This document shows positions 43,114 through 57,100 of a stretch of 64,000 bases of DNA, in pieces (the stretch's first letter is position 1; each line of letters opens with the position of its first letter). The DNA comes from Anolis sagrei. Lineage: Eukaryota; Chordata; Lepidosauria; Squamata; Anolidae. The notes under the pieces are model-generated. The model had not been told where the DNA came from. It did no database searches and worked only from the letters and a program-made list of their open reading frames with translations. The stretch covers positions 105,097,557 through 105,161,556 of the forward strand of contig NC_090024.1 in the NCBI RefSeq assembly GCF_037176765.1, given 5' to 3'. The position numbers were made by a program, and so were the translations under genes.

Positions 43114-46100
43114 CTGGATTTAAAAACAAAACACAAATGGGTATGAAAATATTAAAAATGCAAAGGCATGTTCTGAGTAATTGTCAAATAGCAGTTAGCA
43201 ATCTTTAACATTATAAATCATACATATTATATCTTCATCCCCTAACAGGAATAGATACTGTACAGAGTCTGTGACAAATATAACAATATGCAGACTATAA
43301 GCTCTGAAACACTTTAAGGTGGATTGACACTGCCATATAATGCCATGTAAAACTGCATTCAAAAAATATAAAACCATATACGGGCAGCCCCCAAGTTTAA
43401 AAAATCCAACTTACAACTCACTCGTAGTGACAAATGGGGCTGAGACAACAGGAAGTTAGAGAAATCTACCCCTAGGAAGGGAAATTGATTCCTGAAAGGG
43501 TTATCATGGAGAAGCGGGGTCTCCACTGAAGCTTTCTCACCAATCTTTATTTCCACAACAAGCCATTTCTTTCAAAATTCAATGATCACAGGGACAGAAG
43601 GTGAGGTGAAATTTTCTGGACGGGGGGGGGGGGGGGGGGGGAGAGACTGCAAAACCCTTCCCTATGCTATCCAAAGCTTATGCCTCTCTGTTTGTCTTTC
43701 TGTCTTATCTATCTATCTATCTATCTATCTCTGGAGTTAAGACTTTTTAAAAAGTACTTGTTCTGATTTACATACACATTCAACTTAATAACAAATCTAC
43801 AGAACCTATCTTGTTCGTAACTTGGGGACTGCCTGTAATGGAGTTTGAACTGTTCCGAACTGCATTATATGGGCCTACTCTGACCATATCATTCAGTTCA
43901 ATGCAGTTTAGATCCAGCCTTACACTCTCTGCTTCTACCTGACTTCCTTGCTTCCCACTCTGCTTTTACTCTAACAGAAGTACCAGACTATGAGTCCAAC
44001 ATGCTCAGATCATATTGGTGTAATTGGGTTTTCCCTTCTGGCATTTTTTTTGTTTGATATTTTTAAAAAAATCCCCAGTGTGTCAAATTTGAAAAAAAAA
44101 GATGTCTGGTTCTTATACCACACAAAGAAATTACCTCTATTTTCTGGATACATTTTATCCACTACAAACATGTGAGCTAGATAGACTTCACACATTCATA
44201 TGCTCACATACTCTTTGAGTGAAACTTCTCAGTAATTTAAGAAAACCCTAATTTCTTTTACAACCAAATCTAGGAATTGGCTGCATTGGTAAACAAGGAT
44301 ATACAATTTCAACACTGGGTTGTTGTAGGTTTTCGTGCTATATGGCCATGTTCTAGAGGCATTTTATCCTGACGTTTCGCCTGCATCTATGGCAAGCATC
44401 CTCAGAGGTTGTGAGGTCTGTTGGAACTAGGAAACCTCTGAGGATGCTTGCCATAGATGCAGGAGAAACGTCAGGAGAAAATGCCTCTAGAACATGGCCA
44501 CATAGCCCGAAAAACCTACAACAACCCAGTGATTTCAGCCATGAAAACCTTCGACAATACAATGTCAACACTGCCTACATACTTACCATATCAACGAGGG
44601 CAACATACATGAACAGCCCAGCAGTCAATGCAAAGATCCACATAGAAACATTGTCAGCATAGTGGCCAATGAGTATCCCAGTAGCCATTCCAAGGTATGC
44701 CAGCATAGCTGAGAGGGCATTATAAAGAACAGCTTGCTTGACAGTCATGCCAGCTTTCAGAAGCACAGCGAAGTCTCCTGAGAGAGAAGGAAAGAGACAG
44801 AGATGACAAACCAAACCAAACAGCTATCATATTACTTAATTTCTGCCCACTCAAAAGATGCCCAGATACATATTTTAAGCCTTAAGCTGCAGGAAAGGAA
44901 AATCAAGAAAGGTTAAAGTAACTCTGAGTAAATGTTACAGAACAGGAAGCTTTTCTGTTCAAAGAGACAACAGAGGTAAGTAAAATTATGCATGGTCTGG
45001 ATAAAGTAAGCTCACTATTTCTTCTAGTAGTAGAACCTGACACCTTCAAATGAAGCTGAATTGTAGAAGATATAAGAAAGATTAAAGGGTATATTTCTGT
45101 ATTTACACAAATCATAGGCAAATTAAAATAGCATTAGGGAACAGTACGTTACTGTCATTTGCCCAAACCATAATTAAACAGTCAAAATCTCTCAGTTTCT
45201 ACTTGTTTTACCCGTGATATCACTAATGCAATTAAAGCACACAAACAAAACCCTATTATTCACTCAAACATGCATGCCTTACCTAATTCATGTGGCAACT
45301 CATGGCAAAAGACTGCAACAGAAGTACTTAAGCCACTAGACAAGCCTTCAGTAAATGCAGCACCTTGGAGGAGATAAAGAACATTACTGAGCAACAATCT
45401 CATCAGGAATTTCCAATTATAGCTCAGCAGAAATGGCAAAATGCTGGGGTGTGAAAAATGGCATTTCAAAAGTAACAAATATCACACTATTCATCTTTTA
45501 TACATATCCAAGCTAAGGTAACTATCACTCTGTACACTTTTGAACTTCAGCTTCTTTTACTTTGATGTTATTTTTCAGGGGGAATTCCCCATCACTCCAG
45601 CATGTGCATTTATACCTGCTACTCTGAGGACAATAGTTTATATATCTTATTAGGCAGAAAAAATCCATGATATATTTAAAATATCTTATTCACAAAAGTG
45701 CCCAGGATGATTTTTTTGTTTTTCTACATAGTAAGATGCATGTACTGCTAGAAACAGCATACAGGTGGGAAGCAGAAGTTACCAGGAACACTGAATGCTT
45801 ACCTACGATCATTCAGACTGTTAATCTGTCATATTCTACAAACCAGCATTTGACTGAAACTGATCGAACTTTCTGTGTTAGAAGTAGCAAGGCTTTGATT
45901 AGATTTCATAATGACTTCAAGAGTCTCCCTCTACTCAGGAAATCTCAGATTTCTGTGTTTTTTGTTTTACAAGATACACTAATTGCAACAATTTTGATTG
46001 CTCACATAGGACATCCTAAATATTTCTGTGCAAGTTTAAGATCCACCAACAAATCATGCTTTTTATTTCAAAAATGCAATTTTTGATCAATAGTACATGG

Positions 46101-49100
46101 TATTTGATGGGTAAAAGTTTTAAGGATTCACATGAGTAAAATCATCATGTGTATCCTGGACAACGCCCAGTAGAATATATAATTCCATATTAAGTGAGAT
46201 TTCAAGGCTATAACATTATTAGTTTCAGAGCAAATAAGGAATGACTCTTTTAGTCTTTCCATCCAATTCTACTAATTTTGTTTATAAGTTGAGAAATAAA
46301 TAAATGTGGAAAATATTAGATATTAAATCATTAAATATGACAAACAGATTTAATATTAAGTATCTGGATAAATTAAGGGGACACTATGAAACAACATCCT
46401 GGAAATTTAACAAAAGGAGAAAACAGGTTGGATTCGGAGTTAATCATGATTTCATCAGAAATCCACTGAAGTGAACATAGCAAGATAGCTACCACTAAAT
46501 CCCACTGATTTCAATTGATATATTCTAAAAACAATTAACTGCAAAGTATATGTGTTTCCAAAAGGTACCAAATTAAAAAAAATAATAAAAAATGAGATAT
46601 AGGTGGCAGCAAACAGTGGGCTAGGAATAGAATATTATGTACAGATCAAATGTATCAAATCACCTTGGAACAGTGTTTTCCTGGAAAATTTGTTCAGATT
46701 GATTTGTTACCTTTTGGAAACAAGCTCCACATATGTCTCAGGCACATCAAAAGACATGCTTATGAACCATGTCAACCTTTCCTGACCTGATGTCCTCTAC
46801 ATGTATTATTCTGGCATTGAGATTCCTATAATCTATGGGCCCTTCCAAACAGGCCCTATATCCTGGCATCTGATCCCAGGTTTTCTGTTTATCCCAGTTT
46901 ATCTGGCAGTGCGGACTCATATAATCCAGTTTAAAGCAGAAAACCTGGGATCAGATCCTGGAATATAGGGCCTGTCTGGAAGGGCCCTATGACTACAACA
47001 CATTCTGGCAGGAATTAGTGGTGATGCTCTCTAAAAGAGGAAGTAGGTTGGTTGGGTTAGACAGGGTCATATGCAAGGCTCAGTGTATTTAACAGAGGTT
47101 GGAAAAAGGTATTTACAATTCATTGGTAAATATAAAATAGTAGCTAGCACCTGCACTTTAATAAAAATGCATAGCATAGTAGTGTGTGGGAAGGAGATGT
47201 GGTTGTTTTGTATCAAATGAAGTAAAAAATGTACAAAGCACATGACTGTTGTTTTGACAGCTGACAATGGTGAGTACATTTTACTTAGCTATTTTTAAAA
47301 TAGATAAATAGAAATAATAACAAATCATATACAGAATCATGTATGAAATATTCATTATAGACTGAAAAACATATCGGTAGCCCTAACTGTCACAGAAATA
47401 AATTTGAACATCTTAGACTAGTAGAAGCCTAGCAAAGAAACTGTGATGACAATCCTGATAAAAATGGTTATTTAGATCAGCCGCAAATGCATAAACAAAA
47501 ACAAAAGAAGATACACTAACCAATTGCAAGACCATCACTGAAATTGTGTAGTCCATCTCCCATAATGACCATCCAGGCTAGGGTCGCTATACCAGCATCC
47601 TTCAGTTCTTCTCGTGAATAGCGCTGACTATGGCTGTGGGGATGATGGTTCTGATGGTGATGGTGATGTAAGATATGATGGTAGTCATGGTGATGATGAC
47701 TCAGATGGTCCGACTGTCCCAGAGTGTCATGCAAATGTGAATGGCATTTGTTTCTACACCCTCTGGATGCATATTCGTTGTCAGCAGTCTCCTGATGAGA
47801 GTGAGCGATCATCACTTCTTCTTCTTCTTGCACCACTGGCTTCTGAGAGATGAAATTTGATTGCTCTTGTGAGTGTGTCTCCAAATAAACTTCAGGTCCT
47901 TGATAAAACAAGGGAAAAGCAGAACTAAGAAACATTTTCGAATAAATCTGAAACAAACAAAACCCAAGAGACCTTAAAACAATTATTTGTCCCAACCAGA
48001 GATGTACTGAATCAATTGCTAAGTTAATACTTGTGTAAATGCTCAAAGTAACAAATACATTTAGGCCAGGGTGTACAGGAATATATGACTTTACTGCCTA
48101 CTACAGCATTTTCAACATTTAATTATTTTATTCTTGGAAAACTTAGACTGTTTCTATATTTACACACCTCCATTGGAGGCACACAGTGTGGTACGGTCAA
48201 ATATTTATTCCTCTTTCATTTTGTTATCATTGGTAGCATCAATGTAAACTTGTAAACTAGAAACGTATTGGATTGCATGCGCCTTCAAGTTATCTGTCAA
48301 TGTATGGTACCCTGTCCTTAAATTCTTAGCATTTTCTTAGGGAAGGAATACTAAGAGGTGGTTTTGCCAGTTCCTTCTTCTGAAATACAACCTACAGCAC
48401 TTGGATTTCATTGGCAGTCTCCAAGTAGTAACCAGAGCTAACCTTCTTAGCTTTCACCATCAGATGGAATCTGGTACCTTTAGGGTATTTAGGCCCTCCT
48501 ATTAAGATTGTATGGAAACTTGTTTTAAAAGGCCCACAACACCAGAAGCCATGTTTGACATCTGTAAAAAGCAATGATTGATTGCAAGACAAGTTTTCAG
48601 ACTGTGTAGTTGAATCTACGGACCAGCTCCTGCAGAGGGTGTACAGGGAAGTTCACAAAACTGCTCTCTTGTGTGAAGTGGCCACATTGCATGTTGAAAG
48701 AATACTAGTCTCAAAATGTTTTATCTTTTAACTCCAATGAAAGAAACCTCTTTCATAAGACCACACTCAATCTTGGAAGTTACAGGACACCAGGCACCAC
48801 CATACTCTTTTGGACCTCTGTAATAAAGAGTGGGGATGGGCAACTCCTCTTGGGTGAGGGGGCATCTTCCAGGATGGGCAAGCACTTGGGCTTAAAGCAG
48901 TGGTTCTCAACCTGTGGGACTCCAGATGTTTTGGCCTCCCAGAAATCCTCTAACAGCTGGTAAACTGGCTGGGATTTCTGGGAGTTGTAGGCCAAAATAC
49001 CTGGGGACCCACAGATTGAGAACGACAGGCTTATGGCTTAGTGAACTTGGAAACATTGAGAATATTACCATTTTTTCCATTTACATTTTACTAGCCGTCC

Positions 49101-51101
49101 CCTGCCAAGCATTACTGTGGCCCTGTTTGTGTATATGTGCTTTGTGTGTGTATATATTTGTGTATATGTGTATGTATGTTTGCGTATAGATGTGGTTATG
49201 TGAATGCGTTGTAATATAATAATTCTTTTGGCTTTTAAGTTCCTTCCGCTGTGTTTTTCAGTGTTTTTATGAGAGATGGTCACTCTTCGGCCAGATACAT
49301 GTATTGTGTCCAAATTTGGAGTCAATTTGTCCAGCGGTTTTTGAGTTATGTTAATCCCAAACACAAACATGACATTTTTATTTATATAGATACTAGCTGT
49401 CCCCTGCCACGCATTGCTGTGGCCTACTCTGGTGGTCATGGGGGTTCTGTGTGGGAGGTTTGGCCCAATTTTATTGTTGGTGGGGTTCAGAATGCTCTGT
49501 GATTGTAGGTGAACTACAAATCTCAGCAACTACAACTCCCAAATGTCAAGATTCTATTTTCCCCAAACTCCACCATTGTTTGAGTCCACGGTGCTCTCTG
49601 GATGTAGGTGAACTAAAACTCCAACACCAAAGGACACTGCCCACCAAACCCTTCCAGTATTTTCTGTTGGTCATGGGAGAACTGTGTGCCAAGTTTGGTT
49701 CAATTCCATCGTTGGTGGGGTTCAGAATGCTCTTTGATTGTAGGTGAACTATAAATCTCAGCAACTACAACTCCCAAATGACAATTTTGAGTGAAGGACA
49801 TACATTGGGTCGTTTGGTGTCTTGTTTCCAAATTTGGTGTCAATTCGTCCAGTGGTTTTTGAGTTTTGTTAATCCCACAAACTAACATTACATTTTTATT
49901 TATATAGATTTAAAATACATTGCTAAGAAATAAAATTTGGCATGTACAGTTAACAAATAATCACCCATACATAATTATTCCGTATTTAGAATGACTGATT
50001 TCATTATTAATAAAAAAAATCCCACCCACACATTAAGAAATAAAATACCTGTACCTGATTATCCTTAAATGTATACTTGGTTATAATTAAATAGATTGAC
50101 TCTAATGATATAGGGTATTAAATGTGATACTGATCATCCCATGCACTACAGTCAGCTTCATAGCATTGACTATAGTGTATTTAACTGTCAGCAATAAGAT
50201 ACAATGGCAATTTCAAACACAAAATTGTGGGGAGTATTGGAGGCTGTAAGTAGGATATGAAGATTACATTTAAACCAAGAGATATGAAAGAACAGTTAAC
50301 AATGTTTTAAGAACAGTAAGAATCTATTATCTATGAAAAGCGTAAACTGAGGCAGAGAGTGCAAAGGCTCTACAACAGAACAATCTCTCTAGAACAAAAA
50401 GCTAGAAAGAACAAAAACTATGCAATGAAAAGAAGATCAGTCTTGAAATTATGGGTCTAGTAACCTCTAGTGGTGAAGTGAAATAAGTTGTCAGTGAATT
50501 ATTAATCATCATAGTAACCAGGCAATGTGATAAACAATGATGATAAATTTAGAATCAAGAAATTCAGCTTCTAAGTCATGAATAATATGAGATAGGCTTG
50601 CACCTGCGCTAGCTTATCAACCAGTTCCACAATCTTCCATCTCAACATCTACAGCAATTAGTGATGTTTTATTTTATAGAAGCCACTGCCATCTTCCTAC
50701 ATCTGGGTGGGAGCCACTGGATGTGTCATCAGCCAAACTGTTTATTGAGCCAGAATAACTCAACTGCAGGCATGGTATGTTAGAGATGTTTTGCCCGCTC
50801 TCACAGGAGGCGAATACAGATGGAAAAAGTGCTTTCCCATCATTCTCTGCTTTCAATTGGGAAGCTTTTGCAATGTTCTTTGAGTAGAGGAAAATGGGAG
50901 CGAACCCATTTAAAACCTATGTCCTTTGTTTAATCTCTGTTAATCTTTGTGTATTTTAATACGCATTTTATAGAAATACATTTTAATATGTATCTTTTAT
51001 AGAAATACATTTTGATATATGTATTTGTGGTATTTTTACAATGTTTATGTGTTTTAATTATTCTATAACCTGCCTCGAGTCATAAGTAGAGCTGGGTAAG
51101 A

Positions 51102-51134
<33 letters not shown>

Positions 51135-54100
51135 TATTATTATTATTATTATTATTTTAGAGGTTGGAGTATTCCTACAAGCACCTTTGAGGATGGGACA
51201 GAGTTGGAGAGAGGCAAGTCCTATTGTACAAACAGAATCCCATCCATCAAAAGATGAGTGAAAGTAATTGTCTCTTTTTATACATACACTAGAAAAATGA
51301 ATACAGTTGACCTTCCACACTTGCAGACTTGACCTTTGTGGATTTGATTACTTTCCGATTTGATTAAAATGTTATCTCTAGGAATCTCTAGAGCATTTTT
51401 ATGGAAATGGATGACAGTCATGCTGAAAGACCTAGAGATTCCATGAGAGAACAATTCTATGTGCCTTTCATCATAATTCTATGGTCAGCCTCTGGCAGAC
51501 ATTGACCACAGCATCATGCTGGAGGACCTTTACATTCCCAGAGAGGTGTTTTGTTAGGTTAAAAAAATAGCATGTCTTTGTGTGTGGTTTTTCATTTATG
51601 TGGGGCTCTGGTCCTGTGGGAAAAATGACATTTTAAAACTTCAAACCAATGATAGACTTCTTATTCTCTCCGGCTTCAATTAAAAGCCAGTCCTCCATTT
51701 AAGAGGTCAGCTAAAGGATCACTCAGTGCTGCATCATTAAGCACACAAAACAAGCCAAGCTTCCCAAGAATTCATTCAAGCACAAAAAGGGTATCTATAA
51801 AGCACCAAACAGCAATGACTATTAGATGCGGCAATATAAAAATGTTCGCTTTGCAAAAAAATATATATCAAAAATCAAGCACTGCAATGCTTTAAAATTG
51901 GGTTCCTAATATCATGAAGAATTAGAAGAGATTTTAATGGGCAATTCAATGAATTGCTTATGCCTTAAGCAGCAGCAACGTATCATTCACAGTGAGGTGC
52001 AATCTCTTCCTGCTTTTAGGAACAGAGACATTTATTTTCAATGTCACTTCATAACAAATAGTACAAACGTATCCTGCATCAGTGAGAATTTGTTCTTGGA
52101 AAACAATGTATCACCCATATAATCAGCACAAGGGAAGGCCTAAGACAAACGTTATTGATGTAAGCTATGCCTCTATGGCATCCTTGAAGTAACTGGCTTG
52201 GCTCTGAAGGAGCTGGGGGAGGTCACAGCTGACAGGGAGCTCTGGCGTAGGCTGGTCCATGAGGTCACGAAGAGTTGGAAACGATTGAATGAGTGAACAA
52301 CAACATGCCTCTAAACCAGTGGTTCTCAACCTGTGGGTCCTCAGATGTTTTGGCCTACAACTCCCAGAAATCCCAGCCAGTTTACCAGCTGTTAGGATTG
52401 CTGAGAGTTGACAGCCAAAACATCTGGGGACCCACAGGTTGGAAATCACTGCTCTAAACTAAACTTTGGAGTCTTCAGAACATCTCAGATTGCATTAATA
52501 TGTGGGAGGATCAGAAGCAATGACAGTAAAAGGCTGTTCACCATATCAATAACAAAAATAAACACCTAGATGGCCAAACAAAACAAGTTGTGGAAACCCT
52601 TTGGCAGAGCTCTTACTCAAGGGTGGGGAGTGTCATTAATGATTAATTAAAGATTGCTGTTGTTGTGTGCCTTCCAAGTAGTTTCAGAGTAAGGGTGAAA
52701 AAAATATAAGAAAAATATTGCTGGTCTTACACATCAGATTGCCTGAGATGCACTGTTTCAACACATTCTAAGATACTGCTTTTCACATGCAGAAATCCCA
52801 TGTGCAGCTGCAAAAAGACTGCAAATAATCATTTGTAACCTTTTAACTAGCATAAATGTACATTTTAATGAAACTTACTATCATCTATATCCATTTTTTC
52901 TTCATTATTTGAAAGCTGAGAGTCATATTTAGACAACTGCTTCTTGATCTCTGCTTCATCATCTTCATTTTTTTTCTGGCAGCAAAAAAAATCCCCACAT
53001 AGAGAAGTTATTTTAGCCACACACAGAAAGTATTGATAGAGCATACAGTAACTGATAATGCAGAATAGATAACAACTTAAGATGTACACAAGTGACACAC
53101 AACTCTATTACTCATTTCCACCACAAGCCAAGGAATCCTGAACAAATGCCTGACAGCAGTGATGAGCTGGTTGAGGGCTAACAAACTGAAGCTTAATCCA
53201 GACAGCCACAAGGACAGTCGGGTATAGGGTGGCAACCTGTGTTCAATGGGGTTTACCCCCTCCCCCAGGACACAGGCCAGCAGTCTGGGGGTCCTTTTGG
53301 ATTCAGCATGGACACTTGAAGCTGAAGCCCAGACTTTGCACAATTAAAACTTGAGCACCAGATGCAACCGTACCTCAAAATGTCCGACTTAATGGCCACG
53401 GTGGTCCATGCCTTAGTTACATCTTGTATGGATTATTGCAATGCACTCTACGTGTGGCTGCCTTTGAAGATGGTCCAGAAGCTTCAATTCGTTCAAACAT
53501 CTGCAGCCAGACTGCTTATAGGGGCAGGTTGTAAGGAACATGTGACCCGCCTCTTAAAGCAGCGCCACTGGCTACCAACTTGTTTCTGGGTCCAATTCAA
53601 AGTGCAGATTAGTACCAACAAAGCTCTATATGGCTCAGGTCCTGTCTATTCACGTGACTACATCTCTCCTTATGAACCTGCACGGATCTTAAGATTAGCT
53701 GGGGAGGCCACCTCTTGATCCCCTTGCCACAAGTGAGGTTGGTGGGGATGAGGGAGAGGACCTTCTCAGTAGTGGTCCCCCGACTGTGGAATGCTCTCCT
53801 CAAAGAAGTAAGACAAGCACCTACACTTTCAACTTTTAGGGAGGAGTTAAAAACCTGGCTATTTAAGCAAGCTTTTGACAATGGCTAGAGTATTACTTAA
53901 TTATCAAAAACAGGATTTGAATGACTATTAGAACATAATGCTGCATACTCTGACAACAGGAACAGACTGGTTTAAACATTCATATTTATATTTTTTTGGA
54001 GGGCAAATAGCTTTTAAACTGTTATTTATTAATGTTTTATTAGTTTACAATTATAATTTTATGGTAATTGTTTATTGCTGTTTCTGTCTATTACTTATAT

Positions 54101-54153
54101 TTTCTGTATTTGTGGAAAGTCCCTTCAGGGAGAGCGGGTTGGGTATAAATAAA

Positions 54154-54197
<44 letters not shown>

Positions 54198-57100
54198 GAA
54201 AAAGTAAAAATACTTAAGGGAAATCTCACACTAATATTTAAAAAGCAAAACCATTTAGCTTTGGCTTTTTAATTTCAGCCTAAATTAAACATTTCAAATA
54301 ACTCAGATTCTAATGCTCATTCCAAATGCAAAATATTTTCAACATCAATCTATTTTTAAAAAACAAAAATAACCGTGTTTCATACTTGATAGGCACATTT
54401 AAAATGATCTAATGAAAAGATAAAACTCCCTCGAACCAACTCGGACTCAATAAATTATCTGGAAAATATTATATTGCATTTAAAATTGATTAAATATAAT
54501 ATAATCATGGAAAAGTAAATTAAGCTCACTGTATAATAAAAATTCTTTAGTAGTATGAGGAGGGGGGAGGAATACCCAAGCATTCTGTTTTACTTATGAC
54601 TGGAGAAGAATAATTTATTTTAATTTTACAAGATGTCTTACATTTAAAATTCAATCATATTTATCATCAACTGTGAGAATTGTACTTATTCTGGCAGCAT
54701 ATAACAAAAGGTAACATCACCAACAATAGTGGATGCTACTCCAAGATTATGTGAAGACTGTTAGTTTCAGTACTAGAGAAACATGGAAGTCAATAGCCAG
54801 ATTGTCTCTAGAGAAATGACAAATAGTCTCTAGAGAAATGACAAAATGACGTTAAAGGAAAAATGCAACAAGGAAAGGAAATTCTGGGAAATCAATCTGA
54901 AAGCCTTGATAAACCCTGGTAAAACTGCTTCTCGTGACTCTTAGATGGGAATTGAGCTTTGTCAGCAAAAGAAATACTCCCTCACTTCTAACTTTTTGTT
55001 TTAAATGGGGGAGGGAAGGGAGTATGAGGCTATTGCCGTATCCTAGGGAACTGCCTATGACTCCTTGAGCCCTACTTTGCCCACCTCATAACAGAATAAG
55101 GATTTTGAATCAAAGATTCCAGCAAAAGGAAATAAAGCAGAAGATTATCTTTCCTATGGAAACCAACACTAATAAAGCACAGCAATTCTGCTTACAGTTC
55201 TGGCAACAAAACTATGGTTGCCAAAATAGTAAGCAAATTTGCTGTGAAAGAAAACACTCCCCTCCATTATGACTCAGGTATGTCTGAAGGTTAGACAGAT
55301 ACAATTGGAACTCCCTGTTTTTTCAAGTGATAGTGGGAGGGTAAAGTCATAGATTAAAATTTGTTTTCGTACCTTTTTTTTCTTGTCTTTAAACTGCTTA
55401 ATTAAAGTGATTAAGTGCTCAACAAGAAACATAAAATATAGTCCTCCAAGTGCAGTCAGGCCTTTCCAGGTAGAATCCAAATATGCATTTTCTTCTGAAC
55501 TTTGAAATACAAGATGCTTAAAAGAGGAATCTTTACTATGTTCTGCTACTGGCTTCTCATGATGGTGATGATGGTTTCCATGAGACTAAAGATGGGAAAA
55601 GAAGAAGGAAAATACAACACATTCAGCCAGGTTTCCATACAGGACAAGCTGGGACAAAGGCAATTCATCTGGCCTTAATTAATAATGCAGTCTAATGTTT
55701 AATATGATTAACTGATAGCAATTCTCAGAGGATTCAAGAGAGCTTTGCATGCAGATGACTGGATTAGCCAGAAGACAAAGTGCCTGCAATCTGAAAATCA
55801 CAAGAAGCGCCAAAGTAAGTATGACTCATGATGTCAAAATGGTGGAAAATAATCTTTCTCCTCATCTCACAGTACCAGAACGTGATATATTCTCATTGAG
55901 CGGGAAAGAACGGTTTCATGAAAGAAGTGTACGAAAATTAAAACTACTACTTTGGAATCAGGGGCAAAATGCCAATCACATGGATCAGTGTCCTAATTAC
56001 TAGCTTGTAGATTCCCCAGATGTATCTGTTCATTACTGTAGAAAAAATTATGTTGAACCAGAACAAGCCTTTCGTCTGATCTGGCAGGGCTCTTAACATT
56101 TGCACAATATCAAATGCAGAAAATTAATTAACACACACTTTAAAAATGTAAATAGCAGGAACACCCCTGGGGTGATGGCAAGAGAAGGAATTTAACTATT
56201 TCCCCATCACCCCCGTGGTCCTATCTTTCCAACTGTCCAGCTATCCCTTTCACCAGATATGACATATCTGTGATAGAGCAGGTCCCTACAACCTGTGGCC
56301 CTTCAAGTATTTGGGCCTCCAACTCCCAGAAGCCCTAGGCAGCTTGTTCAATGATCAGGATTTCTGGGAGCTGAAGTCCAAAACCCTTGTGCAGTTGCAG
56401 GAGCCAAGAGGCCTGCTATAGAGTACTTCATGGTGGGGGGAAATGCTCTGATGCCACTTGGCCTCTTTTCACTATCTTTATCAGAGCTGGATTATGCCTA
56501 TATCTGTAAGGAAAAGAACACTAAATATCTAAGGCAGGGGTCCTCAAACAAAGGCCCGGGGGTCGGATACGGCCCTCCAAGGTTATTTACCCGGCCCTCG
56601 CTCAGGGTCAACCTAACTCTGAAATGATTTGAAAGTACACAACAACAACAACAACAATTCCATCTCATCAGTCAAAAGCAGGCTCACACTTCCCACTGAA
56701 ATACCAATAAATTTATATTTGTTAAAATTGTTCTTCATTTTAATGATTGTATTGCTTTAAAGTGTTTTTGCACTACAAATAAGATATGTACAGTGTGCAT
56801 AGGAATTCATTCATGTTTTTTTTCAAATTATAATCTGTCCCTCCAACAGTTTGAGGGACTGTGACCTGGTCCTCTCTTTAAAAAGTTTGAGGACCCCTGA
56901 TCTAAGGCCTGAAATTAGATGCAAACTACAGAATCATTCCATTAAATCATTTGGAATAAAGGAGGACTCCTACAACGTTTCCTTTCCCTACTTGCAGGCT
57001 TGTCTTCATGATACCATTTACCCTATATTAATACAATTAAATACCACACGGTCCCTTAATATGAACAAAATTATATTACAGTGATACTTACATGTGGAAG

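Larger units (their letters stand above)
43318..43920. mobile_element. MITE split by a pogo/Tigger-like element
   Basis: aaggtggattgacactgccatataatgcc (43318-43378) and ...atgcagtttagatccagcctt (43838-43920) look like two halves of a palindromic MITE on either side of the element at 43381-43835. Confidence 0.55.

Noticed and set aside
45667-46086. 139-residue plus-strand open frame in a SLC39A6 intron
   Set aside because: No recognised domain, low complexity in parts, no promoter or poly(A) signal nearby.
47614-47853. Asp/Gly-rich plus-strand frame
   Set aside because: It is the antisense of the His-rich SLC39A6 exon 6.
49112-49200. Regularly spaced repeats that might look like a CRISPR array
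   Set aside because: Simple (TG)n/(TA)n microsatellite in a vertebrate Helitron; no spacers.
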